A stretch of 64,000 nucleotides of DNA from Flavobacteriales bacterium. GTDB lineage: Bacteria; Bacteroidota; Bacteroidia; Flavobacteriales_C; GCA-002722245. A model generated the notes under the pieces. That model was given only the letters and a program-made list of their open reading frames with translations, ran no database searches and was not told where the DNA came from. Shown piece after piece: positions 55,795-63,809 of the stretch; position 1 is the first letter of the stretch, and every line of letters starts with the position of its first letter. The stretch covers positions 58,601 through 122,600 of the forward strand of contig JAHEZL010000011.1 in the NCBI GenBank assembly GCA_023251095.1, given 5' to 3'. The position numbers and the translations under genes are program-made.

Positions 55795-57854
55795 TTGGTT
55801 TTATTTTTAAACGCGTTAACTCCATTTTGCAACCAAGCGGCGTATTCTGTAATTCCCGATTGATAAAATCTCGGAGCAGACAATAACTGCTCTTTCTCAT
55901 CCAACAAAATATAAAACGGAAGTGCATTTGTTTTGTAAATGGTTTCTTCCATGTATTTAAATTTATCGCCAACCGTTGTTATTTCACGTTCTTCCCCATA
56001 CCAAAAAACTTTTTTAACATCCTTAGGATCTAACTCTTGTTTATCATCCACATGAAGGGATACTAAAACCACATCGTTGTTCAATATATTTTTTACACTG
56101 GCGTCCGGCCAAATAAAATCTTCTGTTTTCCGACAGTTGGCACAGGTATAGCCTGTAAAATCAACCATCAACGGCTTACCTACTTTTTTTGCATAGGCCA
56201 ACGCGTGTGCATAATCATTTGTAAAATGAACGATGCCATTTTTATTTCTTTGAATGTATGGCTCAAATTCAGGATCAATAAATGGTTGGTTTGCGCTTTT
56301 TTCCGTCGCTCCAAAACCATGTGGTGATTCAGAGTATTCAAGCGGAGGTAATACGCCGCTCAATAACTTCAAAGGAGCGCCCCATAAGCCCGGAATCAAA
56401 TAAATAGTAAATGAAAACGAAATTATAACAATGAAAATCCGCGGAACGGAAAGGTGTTTTACATCGCTGTCATGTGATGTTTTAAAACGCCCTAAAAGAT
56501 AGAAACTCATTAAGCCAAAAATGGCAATCCAAAAAGTAATGAATACTTCACGGGTGAGAATGCCTAAGTGATAAGCCAAATCAATATTGGAAGCAAATTT
56601 TAATGCGAGTGCCAATTCTAAAAAACCAAGCGTTACTTTAACTGCATTGAGCCACCCTCCGCTTTTAGGCATCTTATTAAGCAAGGAAGGAAAGAATGCA
56701 AAGAAACCAAAGGGCAAGGCTAAACCTGATGAGAAACCAAACATTGCCCAAAACGCACCTCCTGTATTTTGAGAAGTAGATGCTGCCACCAAAGCATTGC
56801 CCACCATTGGTCCGGTACATGAAAATGAAACTACAACAAGTGTTAATGCCATGAAAAATATTCCAACAAAACCTCCTTTGTCGCCCTGTGCATCAATTTT
56901 ATTGACAAATTTAGAAGGCAATACAATTTCAAACGCTCCTAAAAATGAGGCTGCAAAAATCAACAACAAAATAAAAACAACTCCATTAAATCCTGCACTA
57001 CTCGAAAAACTTAAAAGCGCACCGCCACCCCAAACCGCCGAGATGATTAATCCCAATGAAATAAAAATGACAACGATGGATAAAGCATACAGTAGTGCAT
57101 TGAGCTTTCCATTTGAATTTTTTCGTTTTAAGAAAAAACTCATATTTAATGGAATCAAAGGAAACACGCAAGGAGTAAACAAAGCGGCCAAACCCCAAAA
57201 AAAACCTGTCAGGTAAATCAGCCACCACACTTTCCCTTCTATTGACTCTTCGCCTGCTTGCGGTATTTCATTAGCTTGTAAGAGAGAGGTGTCATTTGGT
57301 TTTGAATTGGCACTAGTGTTTTCAATGGCAGATAATTCAACGACAGCTTTTTTTGCTGCTGTATCTAGGTTTTGTGAACAGGCTGCCATTCCCGTTAGTT
57401 TAAATTCAAAAGATGATGCAGGAGGAAAACAACATTTATCTTCTGAACACACTTGATACTGGTATGTTCCTTTAATAGAAACTTTTTTATTGGTTTTTAA
57501 TTTTATTTTTTGGGTAAAGCTTACTTTTTTTTCAAAATACGCCACGTCCACATTGAACATTTTATCGAATGATTTAATAGGTGTACTTTCTTGTGTTTTA
57601 CCTATTAATTCAAAATCATTACTCTTTAAAAAATCAACTTTTGATGGCACAGGGCCCTCATCACCTAAAAGATATAGCGAGTACAAATGCCAGTGTTCAT
57701 CAATGGCTCCGTCAAAAACCAGTTCGTATTCGCAATCGTTTATTTTTTTGTTTAACAAAGTCCATTTTACCGGATTTACAATTTGTGCGCACAGTGAACT
57801 GAAAACAAAAATCAGACTTAGGAGCAGAGTTGTTTTCAAAAAATATTTTTTCAT
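55791..57854 (-). CDS. dsbD: DsbD-like thiol:disulfide transporter
   Basis: A 687-residue protein that moves electrons from cytoplasmic thioredoxin to periplasmic thiols. Its domains run in DsbD order. A signal peptide and N-terminal DsbD-alpha-like domain (QVCSEDKCCFPP) come first. A membrane core of about eight helices follows, with the redox cysteines in FTPCVFPLIP and VSFSCTGPMVG. Last is a C-terminal thioredoxin domain with CANC (near residue 570). It is the last gene of the seven-gene minus-strand operon, 14 bases after a Ycf48-like gene, and could supply reductant to the thioredoxin-fold protein at its head. Confidence 0.93.
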   Translation of the reverse strand: MKKYFLKTTLLLSLIFVFSSLCAQIVNPVKWTLLNKKINDCEYELVFDGAIDEHWHLYSLYLLGDEGPVPSKVDFLKSNDFELIGKTQESTPIKSFDKMFNVDVAYFEKKVSFTQKIKLKTNKKVSIKGTYQYQVCSEDKCCFPPASSFEFKLTGMAACSQNLDTAAKKAVVELSAIENTSANSKPNDTSLLQANEIPQAGEESIEGKVWWLIYLTGFFWGLAALFTPCVFPLIPLNMSFFLKRKNSNGKLNALLYALSIVVIFISLGLIISAVWGGGALLSFSSSAGFNGVVFILLLIFAASFLGAFEIVLPSKFVNKIDAQGDKGGFVGIFFMALTLVVVSFSCTGPMVGNALVAASTSQNTGGAFWAMFGFSSGLALPFGFFAFFPSLLNKMPKSGGWLNAVKVTLGFLELALALKFASNIDLAYHLGILTREVFITFWIAIFGLMSFYLLGRFKTSHDSDVKHLSVPRIFIVIISFSFTIYLIPGLWGAPLKLLSGVLPPLEYSESPHGFGATEKSANQPFIDPEFEPYIQRNKNGIVHFTNDYAHALAYAKKVGKPLMVDFTGYTCANCRKTEDFIWPDASVKNILNNDVVLVSLHVDDKQELDPKDVKKVFWYGEEREITTVGDKFKYMEETIYKTNALPFYILLDEKEQLLSAPRFYQSGITEYAAWLQNGVNAFKNKTN

Positions 57855-57868
57855 AACGAATGACTAAA

Positions 57869-58891
57869 TCAATTTGATTTTAAAAACACGCCGTTACCTA
57901 TGATATATATTTTACCCGAAGTAAATCCCTGTACAGCACGCAGTGTAACAGCTACCGGATCAATATTTTGTGCTGCCCAAGTGCTGCCGCCGTCATTGGT
58001 TTTATGTACTTCGCCGTATTGACCAACAATATATCCATTGTTTTCATCCATGAACCAAGCATCATTTTGTCCATCATCAACAGAATATAGCGGATGAAAA
58101 GTAATGGTGTCGTTCTCCATAGGTTTTATTTTAATGAGGATACCACTTTGTCCGGACGCATACCCTATATCATTTTTAAAAAACAGATTATTGTATCTGA
58201 CTGACCCCGCCTCTAGGTTGATGGTATTTACCCTAGTCCAGGTACTTCCTTTGTCCGATGTTTTTATAATAGTTCCTGTAGCGCCTACTCCGTAAGCAGT
58301 GCTATCATTGTACCATGCAATACCTCTTAAATCGGTTACCGCTGCTAAACCAGTTACGGTAGGTATTGTTTTACCTTCCCATAACACTCCGCCATTTGTG
58401 GTTACTAAAACAAACTTACCGCTAGTACCACCACCCTGACATACCGCAATTCCATTGTTCGCGTTTCTGAAGCTAACCGAATAAATATTTCGTGTAGCCG
58501 ATATCCCTCCCGGTTTATCTATTACCTGCCAAGTAGAACCACCATCAGTTGTTTTCAATAAGCAACCAGTTGCAGCAGCCCAGCCGTTGTTCTCGTCTAA
58601 AAACTCTACCGATCGTATGTTTTGGATAGTTCCTGAATTGGCTATTGTCCAAGTAGTACCGCCATCGGTAGTTTTAATTATCCTTCCCGCACTTCCTACC
58701 ATCACACCCACACTTTCATTAAAGAAATACATATCGTTGTAATTGTATTTACTAATGATTGTATCGGTATTATAATTGTAATTCGGCTCTATCTCTATAG
58801 GTTCAGGCATTTCCTGTTCTTTTGCGCAGGATGCCAATTGCAATCCCAACACTGTCAAAAAAAATATATGTATTGATTTCATTTTTTTCAT
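57869..58891 (-). CDS. Ycf48-like beta-propeller lipoprotein (copy 2)
   Basis: A 340-residue lipoprotein (GLQLASC) built from about seven Asp-box/Ycf48-type blades: IIKTTDGGTTWTIAN, LLKTTDGGSTWQVI, IIKTSDKGSTWTRV, VHKTNDGGSTWAAQ. Ycf48-like proteins act as assembly or scaffold factors for cofactor-bearing complexes in photosynthetic cells; the role here is unknown. It is paralogous to the gene 19 bases upstream, and both lie in the ApbE/DUF4266 operon. Confidence 0.85.
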   Translation of the reverse strand: MKKMKSIHIFFLTVLGLQLASCAKEQEMPEPIEIEPNYNYNTDTIISKYNYNDMYFFNESVGVMVGSAGRIIKTTDGGTTWTIANSGTIQNIRSVEFLDENNGWAAATGCLLKTTDGGSTWQVIDKPGGISATRNIYSVSFRNANNGIAVCQGGGTSGKFVLVTTNGGVLWEGKTIPTVTGLAAVTDLRGIAWYNDSTAYGVGATGTIIKTSDKGSTWTRVNTINLEAGSVRYNNLFFKNDIGYASGQSGILIKIKPMENDTITFHPLYSVDDGQNDAWFMDENNGYIVGQYGEVHKTNDGGSTWAAQNIDPVAVTLRAVQGFTSGKIYIIGNGVFLKSN

Positions 58892-58910
58892 TTTAAGTAA
58901 TCACTATGAA

Positions 58911-59873
58911 CTATTTTGTTTTTAGCACCATTCCTGTTCCTACCAAATAACCGATTTTAGTATCAGGGTATTCAACGGCATATAAATTTGCCGAAACACC
59001 TGATTTTATTCTCGCCCAAGAATCTCCTCCGTTTTCGGTTTTATAAACCAAACCAAAATTACCTACCACATAACCAGTGTTTTTATCAAAGAAAAACAGC
59101 CCTCTCATATTTTCTTCAGTAGGTGCTTTTTTCAAGGAAAAGGTTTTGTTAAGGAAGTCGGCATATATAACATATCCATTCGCTCCACACAGATATGCTG
59201 TATTAACATCAATGGATTTTATGTTTAATAAATTAGCTGTAACGCCTGTTACAGCAGTTGTATCAAACGTTGCCGCACTATCAACAGAAGTTAAAAAATA
59301 TCCGTTGTTTGCACACACATAAACATTACTGCCTTGAGCATACACAGCGTTTAAGTTTCTGCTTACTACTAGTGGTTTCGAAACAATCCATGTTTCACCA
59401 CCATCAATCGTTTTTAAAACTGTACTGGTAGCTCCAACAGCGTACCCGGTCATTGCATCAGTAAAATGTACTCCCAGTAAATTCACGGTGCTGCCTGTTG
59501 GCATTTTTGTCCACGTTTCACCGCTGTCAGTAGTTTTTAAAATAACCCCTGCATTTCCTGCAACATATCCAATACTTTCATTTACAAAATAAACGGAGTT
59601 TAAATTTTCAATTACAGAAGTTGTTTTGTTTTGCCATGTAACTCCACCGTCAATAGTTTTTACAATTCTTCCTATGCTGCCAACGGAGATTCCTTTATAA
59701 ATATCAAAAAACTGAGCATCGGTATGCGCCATGATTGACGCTTCAGCATCCAATACTTTGTAGGGTTGTGTCTGATATTCATTTGCCTGTTCAACAGTAG
59801 TGCGCTCGCAGGAGCTTAAAACAAAAATCAAAGAGAGAGAAAATATGCTGGTGAGTGTAAATGTTGTTTTCAT
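58911..59873 (-). CDS. Ycf48-like beta-propeller lipoprotein (copy 1)
   Basis: A 320-residue lipoprotein (IFVLSSC) with Asp-box blades IVKTIDGGVTWQNK, ILKTTDSGETWTKM, VLKTIDGGETWIVS and VYKTENGGDSWARI, separated by YFVNESIGYVAGNAG-type strands. It forms a tandem pair with the next gene and starts 12 bases after DUF3570. Probably periplasmic or surface-exposed. Possible role: assembly or maturation factor for the operon's outer-membrane or flavoprotein components (inferred). Confidence 0.85.
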   Translation of the reverse strand: MKTTFTLTSIFSLSLIFVLSSCERTTVEQANEYQTQPYKVLDAEASIMAHTDAQFFDIYKGISVGSIGRIVKTIDGGVTWQNKTTSVIENLNSVYFVNESIGYVAGNAGVILKTTDSGETWTKMPTGSTVNLLGVHFTDAMTGYAVGATSTVLKTIDGGETWIVSKPLVVSRNLNAVYAQGSNVYVCANNGYFLTSVDSAATFDTTAVTGVTANLLNIKSIDVNTAYLCGANGYVIYADFLNKTFSLKKAPTEENMRGLFFFDKNTGYVVGNFGLVYKTENGGDSWARIKSGVSANLYAVEYPDTKIGYLVGTGMVLKTK

Positions 59874-59885
59874 AATAAGTTTATA

Positions 59886-61280
59886 TTATCGGTTATGTAT
59901 TTCAAAAATTATTTCAAGTGTTGCTATATCTGCCTGTAGATTATCCTGTCGGACATATCTTGCATATCGCACACTAATGTCTTTTAATGTGATCATCTGA
60001 TTTTTTGTAGCGTTTTTTACCGCAGCGTGTTTAAACGGAACATATCTAAGAGCAGCTCCAAATTTATGTGCAGTAAAAGTTCCTAAATCCATATCGCTAG
60101 TGTAATAACTACCCGGCTTGTAAACGTGCTGTCCGTAAGCTCTGTAATAAGTAGAACCTTGCTGAATATGGTATCGGTAAAAAGGAGTAAAGGATAATTC
60201 TTTATTTATTTTAATAGGTGTTTCAACAGCCAGTGTAGTGGCTTTTATTCCCCACGAATCGTTGTAATAACGGGCTTGTGTGCGAACAACTACATAGGGA
60301 AGAACAAACCAATTGTATCTTGCTGAAAGAGATAATTTTTGTCGCTCTCTCGGTAAATTTTCTACTCTTACTTCTTTTTGATCTTCGTCACCAATTCCAT
60401 CATTAAAGTAAACTCTGTTAAATGGAGAGGAAAGTAATCCGGTTTGCATTAATAAATCAACGCCTAATGCTGCATTCATTTTTTTGTTGATGGCAAAAGA
60501 ATAATTATTGATGAAAGCATACGACTGACGCCAATCAATTGGATAAAGTTGTCCGTCTTTTCGTAAAACAGAACCGTGGTAGGTGTAAGGAATAGCGTAA
60601 GAAGAATTAGCATTAGTACTTGCCGATGTACTTGCATCCGTAGATAAAGGACGAAACTCACCGGGGAAAACCATCATCCAGCGATCCACTATCATTGAGA
60701 AAGAAGAACTATAATTGGCGTTCCATTTTTTGATAGGTTTTAATAATGACAGTCCGAAATTACCTGAAGAAACATCGTACTCCGTTGAAAAACCTACGCT
60801 TGGTGAAAGCACCAATCCTTTTTTAAATCCTAAATCAGAACCTAAATTAAAATAGGCGCGAGTTTCATCACCCGACACACTTTTTCCGGTTCCTCCTTTA
60901 TCAATTTGTTGTAACGATGCTGATGTATAATAATCAACGCCTCCTCCAACTTTTATGGCAGATGAATCTTTTATAGGAAAATAAATATTTACATCTTCAG
61001 CGTAGCTATTCAATTGCTGGGATCCTAGTCCGCCGTTAATAGCGCTCCTATTACCATCTTGCTCGTAATAGTTGCTCAACAAACTTACTTTAATGGCTCT
61101 TTTTTCTAGAGCAATCTCTGTTGTGTCTTCAATTTTAGTACTGGTACTATCTTTAGTTGATTGTCCGAATGCCAATCGACCAATCAATAAAAATAATCCT
61201 ACCAACAACGCAGGTATGCTCGGATGAAGAAAAAGCAGTGTTGATAGTAAGGTAGGCGTGATTGATATTAGTGTTTCCAT
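59886..61280 (-). CDS. DUF3570 outer-membrane protein
   Basis: A 464-residue DUF3570 protein: a long hydrophobic N-terminus ending LIGRLAFGQS, the start of the family block KVSLLSNYYEQDGNRSAINGG, then about 14-16 amphipathic strands (KVGGGVDYYTSASLQQ, FTPFYRYHIQQGSTYYRA) and the ending ATLEIIFEIHNR. It is predicted to be a beta-barrel in the outer membrane. The family is usually encoded with DUF4266 and ApbE, as here; no function is established. Confidence 0.88.
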   Translation of the reverse strand: METLISITPTLLSTLLFLHPSIPALLVGLFLLIGRLAFGQSTKDSTSTKIEDTTEIALEKRAIKVSLLSNYYEQDGNRSAINGGLGSQQLNSYAEDVNIYFPIKDSSAIKVGGGVDYYTSASLQQIDKGGTGKSVSGDETRAYFNLGSDLGFKKGLVLSPSVGFSTEYDVSSGNFGLSLLKPIKKWNANYSSSFSMIVDRWMMVFPGEFRPLSTDASTSASTNANSSYAIPYTYHGSVLRKDGQLYPIDWRQSYAFINNYSFAINKKMNAALGVDLLMQTGLLSSPFNRVYFNDGIGDEDQKEVRVENLPRERQKLSLSARYNWFVLPYVVVRTQARYYNDSWGIKATTLAVETPIKINKELSFTPFYRYHIQQGSTYYRAYGQHVYKPGSYYTSDMDLGTFTAHKFGAALRYVPFKHAAVKNATKNQMITLKDISVRYARYVRQDNLQADIATLEIIFEIHNR

Positions 61281-61304
61281 TTTATGTTTTGTATTTATAA
61301 TTGA

Positions 61305-61535
61305 TTAATTGCAGCCGCAACCGCCGCCAGTGTGTCCGCCATCACCACCCGTTGCTCCTTCACGAAACATTATTCCTTCGGATTCTAATTTTTCTAAAGA
61401 CAATGAATTGGGTTGCATTTGGCTATCGTTTTGATACACCATTTGGTAGCCTTTTAAAGTAGTACAACTGCTTAAGCTTAATACCGCAAAAAATGCTGCG
61501 GCAATTATTTTTGGTTTAGTTAATTGATAGAGCAT
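61305..61535 (-). CDS. DUF4266 small lipoprotein with EGAT and C-terminal CGC motifs
   Basis: A 76-residue lipoprotein (LSLSSC, Cys24). The mature part contains EGIMFREGATGG and ends HTGGGCGCN. Residues 59-62 (EGAT) resemble the D/S/T-G-A-T/S sequence on which ApbE attaches FMN through phosphoester linkage to Thr/Ser, and ApbE is encoded immediately upstream with a 20-base overlap. The paired Cys73 and Cys75 could form a redox or metal site. It is too small for a fold of its own and probably docks on the DUF3570 barrel. Flavinylation is an inference. Confidence 0.88.
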   Translation of the reverse strand: MLYQLTKPKIIAAAFFAVLSLSSCTTLKGYQMVYQNDSQMQPNSLSLEKLESEGIMFREGATGGDGGHTGGGCGCN

Positions 61536-62511
61536 GGTTATTGGATTTTAAATTTAAATGAGCTAATGTGGAATAGTGTTGTGGTTTTAAATTCTCTGAA
61601 AAATGATACATATTGTAATCGTCAACAATGAAACATTGTATGTCGTTGAATTGATTTGCGAATTTCAATCCTTCTTCTACACCCATTAAAAACAGTGAGG
61701 TTGCTATGGCATCGCTCAATTCAGCATCGGGACTTATCACAGTGGCGCTCAATATTCCTTCTACCGGATAACCTGTTTTAGGATGTATTATGTGTGAATA
61801 TTTTTTACCTGAAAATTCAGCGTAACGTTCGTAACTGCCCGATGTAGCTATTGCTTTATCATGGACAGGCAATATTGCCAATTCATTATTTTTGTTGTTG
61901 GGATCGGCAACTCCTATTTGCCAATCAGAACCATCGGGCTTTTTGCCCCAACACACCAAATCGCCACCGGCATTGATGAGTCCTGATGTAATGCCAAATT
62001 CACTAATGAGTAAATCTTTCATTTTCGTAGCAACAAAACCTTTTCCTGTTGCGCCCAATTCTATTTTAGTTCCTTTGTTGTTAATGAATACCGATTGCTC
62101 ATCGTCATTCATTTGTATGTATTGGTAATTAATGTTTTTTACCGAATCACAAATAGCTTGATGTGAAGGCAGCTTCGTCATTGGACGATCGTAATACCAC
62201 AATTTATCTATAGAAGCAAAGGTGATGTCAAATAATCCGTTTGTCATTTTGGATATGTGAATGCCTCGTTTAAGCAAGCTGTATAATTCATTGCAAACTT
62301 TTATCGATTTTATTCCTGCGTTTTTATTGACCTCATACATTTCTGTACCCTCTTGCCATGCCGATATAATGCCTATTACTCTTTCAGCTTCACTGTAAGC
62401 AGCATTAAAAATGGACGAAATTTTCTTTGCGTTATTTTCTTCAAAATAAAAACACACGTCCAACGGACTTTTCATGTAAAAACGAGAATCAGAAAACTTT
62501 GCCAGTGCCAT
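61516..62511 (-). CDS. apbE: FAD:protein FMN transferase (ApbE family)
   Basis: A 331-residue ApbE enzyme, which moves FMN from FAD to a Thr/Ser of a target protein using Mg2+. Visible blocks: KIELGATGKGFVATKMKD, LINAGGDLVCWG, YSHIIHPKTGYPVEG and AELSDAIATSLFLMGVEEGL. The N-terminus MALAKFSDSRFYMKSPLDV has no hydrophobic signal or lipobox, unlike many periplasmic ApbEs, and no earlier start fits because the upstream gene ends 5 bases before. It overlaps the DUF4266 gene, its likely substrate. Confidence 0.93.
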   Translation of the reverse strand: MALAKFSDSRFYMKSPLDVCFYFEENNAKKISSIFNAAYSEAERVIGIISAWQEGTEMYEVNKNAGIKSIKVCNELYSLLKRGIHISKMTNGLFDITFASIDKLWYYDRPMTKLPSHQAICDSVKNINYQYIQMNDDEQSVFINNKGTKIELGATGKGFVATKMKDLLISEFGITSGLINAGGDLVCWGKKPDGSDWQIGVADPNNKNNELAILPVHDKAIATSGSYERYAEFSGKKYSHIIHPKTGYPVEGILSATVISPDAELSDAIATSLFLMGVEEGLKFANQFNDIQCFIVDDYNMYHFSENLKPQHYSTLAHLNLKSNNHALSIN

Positions 62512-62516
62512 CGTAA

Positions 62517-62945
62517 TTATTTTTTGATGTTGTTTTCTAGCTTGCTATAAGCAGAGTTGAATTCTTCACTTTGAAAAATGACAGTTTTTATTTTTAGCTC
62601 CTCATCAACTATTACCAACTTTGGAAAATGCCCTTCGGGATTCAGTTTTTCGGCTAACGATTCATTGAATGCAACAATTGATTTTTCTAATTTTTTGCGT
62701 TGCGGAAAATCTGCGATATAATAGATGTAGTTGTTTTTTAAAAGTGAATCCACTTTGGAATTGCTTAAAAATCCCTTTTTAAAATTGTTACACAGACTGC
62801 ACCAGTCGCTTCCGCAAAAATAAATGGCTATGTTTTTTTGAGATGCGTGCGCTTTGGTTTGCAAATCGTTATCTGTTGTTTCGAAATTTATCCCGAAAGA
62901 CATCAGGCAAAAAATAACAGGTATTAATATTAAAAGTCGTTTCAT
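62517..62945 (-). CDS. Thioredoxin-fold exported protein
   Basis: A 142-residue protein with a signal peptide (LLILIPVIFCLMSFG) and a thioredoxin-like domain: IAIYFCGSDWCSLCNNFKKGFL with redox pair Cys49-Cys52, then a SFNESLAEKLNPEGHFPKLVIVD-like stretch carrying a proline loop (HFPKLVI). It heads the seven-gene operon, so its partner is probably the DUF4266 or DUF3570 protein, with electrons from the DsbD-like protein at the operon's end. Confidence 0.85.
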   Translation of the reverse strand: MKRLLILIPVIFCLMSFGINFETTDNDLQTKAHASQKNIAIYFCGSDWCSLCNNFKKGFLSNSKVDSLLKNNYIYYIADFPQRKKLEKSIVAFNESLAEKLNPEGHFPKLVIVDEELKIKTVIFQSEEFNSAYSKLENNIKK

Positions 62946-62956
62946 ATTCGCTTTAT

Positions 62957-63011
62957 TTAGAATGATTCTAATTAACGCGACAAAACTATATTTGAAGGCT
63001 GGTTTCTACAA
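62957..63011 (-). promoter_or_regulatory. Promoter of the ApbE/DUF4266 operon with a Fur-family-like box
   Basis: On the minus strand TTG (63009-63011), 20 bases, TAGTTTTG (62981-62988) matches the Bacteroidota consensus. Between the expected start (near 62974) and the first ATG (62945) lies TTAGAAT-n-ATTCTAA (62957-62971), a perfect 7-1-7 inverted repeat of the type bound by Fur/PerR/Zur proteins. Repression by metal or peroxide state is plausible. Confidence 0.65.
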
Positions 63012-63058
63012 TCGCATAAAGAAGTGAAATTATCTCATCAAAACAGGGTAGTAGCAAT

Positions 63059-63076
63059 ATACCACGATCGTGGTAT
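63059..63076. promoter_or_regulatory. ATACC-N8-GGTAT palindrome upstream of the ApbE/DUF4266 operon
   Basis: ATACCACGATCGTGGTAT is a perfect 18-bp palindrome between the response regulator stop and the operon promoter, centred about 93 bases before the expected start. Its ends match those of the sites at 50576-50593 and 63792-63809. It could also act as a weak terminator hairpin on the plus strand (T5 follows), where no gene needs one. Confidence 0.6.
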
Positions 63077-63078
63077 TT

Positions 63079-63726
63079 TTAAAGATTTGTTTTAATTAAA
63101 CCCGTATTAATTGCGTACAAAACAACATCAGAAGTTGATTTTGCAGCTATTTTTTTCATGATGTTTTTGCGATGGGCATGAATGGTATGTGGACTTAGTC
63201 TAAGGTTCTCAGCAATTCCTTTGTTTGTGAACCCTTGAGTAATAAGAATAACTATTTCAATTTCTCTTTTGGTGAGTGACGTAGGTTCACAGTTCGGATC
63301 AATTACTTTTTGATTAATGTTATTAATGATAATACTCAACACTTTGTTACAGAAAATTTTACCTCCTTTTAATATCGCTTTTACTGCTTCTATAATTTCT
63401 TCTGTATCGCACTCCTTAGTAAGAAACCCATGTATTCCTAGTTCTGAAACTGCTAATATTCTCTTTTCATTTTCATCCGCTGAAATGACTAATATTTTAA
63501 CCTCTTGAAAAAGTGTTTTTATCAAGAAAATGTTCTCTTCTGAAAATGATCCGGGCAAATTATAATCTAAAATGATGAGCTGCGGCTTTAAATCTCTAAC
63601 CAATTGAATTGCTTGTGATCCATCAGTTGCTTCATATACCTTATAGTCCTGAGAGAGGAGCTGTGACAAACCAATACGAGCAAGGTGTTGAGCGTCTGCA
63701 ATAATAATGGATGTCTTATTGTTCAT
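63079..63726 (-). CDS. NarL/LuxR-type response regulator
   Basis: A 215-residue two-component regulator: receiver domain with phospho-acceptor Asp54 (LIILDYNLPG), KILVISADE and the switch Lys in FLTKECD, then a GerE helix-turn-helix (TSLTKREIEIVILITQGFTNKGIAENLRLSPHTIHAHRKNIMKKI). No histidine kinase gene is in view. It lies upstream of the ApbE/DUF4266 operon in the same direction. An ATACC-N8-GGTAT site in front of its own gene suggests autoregulation. Confidence 0.93.
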   Translation of the reverse strand: MNNKTSIIIADAQHLARIGLSQLLSQDYKVYEATDGSQAIQLVRDLKPQLIILDYNLPGSFSEENIFLIKTLFQEVKILVISADENEKRILAVSELGIHGFLTKECDTEEIIEAVKAILKGGKIFCNKVLSIIINNINQKVIDPNCEPTSLTKREIEIVILITQGFTNKGIAENLRLSPHTIHAHRKNIMKKIAAKSTSDVVLYAINTGLIKTNL

Positions 63727-63761
63727 CTTTGGAAATGTTATGCCCTCTTTTTAAGAAGGCA

Positions 63762-63809
63762 CAAATATGGAGTCATATACTTTACCACGCAATACCTTGA
63801 AATAGGTAT
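63762..63809 (-). promoter_or_regulatory. Operator-promoter of the response regulator gene (ATACC-N8-GGTAT site)
   Basis: On the minus strand the site ATACC-TATTTCAA-GGTAT (63792-63809) meets a TTG (63790-63792), then 20 bases, then CATATTTG (63762-63769), one base off TAnnTTTG. The site centre is 38.5 bases from the downstream end of the -7 box, exactly as at the imelysin promoter. I see no gene between 63810 and the window end. Confidence 0.6.

Noticed and set aside
56797..57216. 139-codon plus-strand ORF inside the DsbD-like gene
   Set aside because: Antisense to conserved membrane-domain codons of a clear DsbD homologue.
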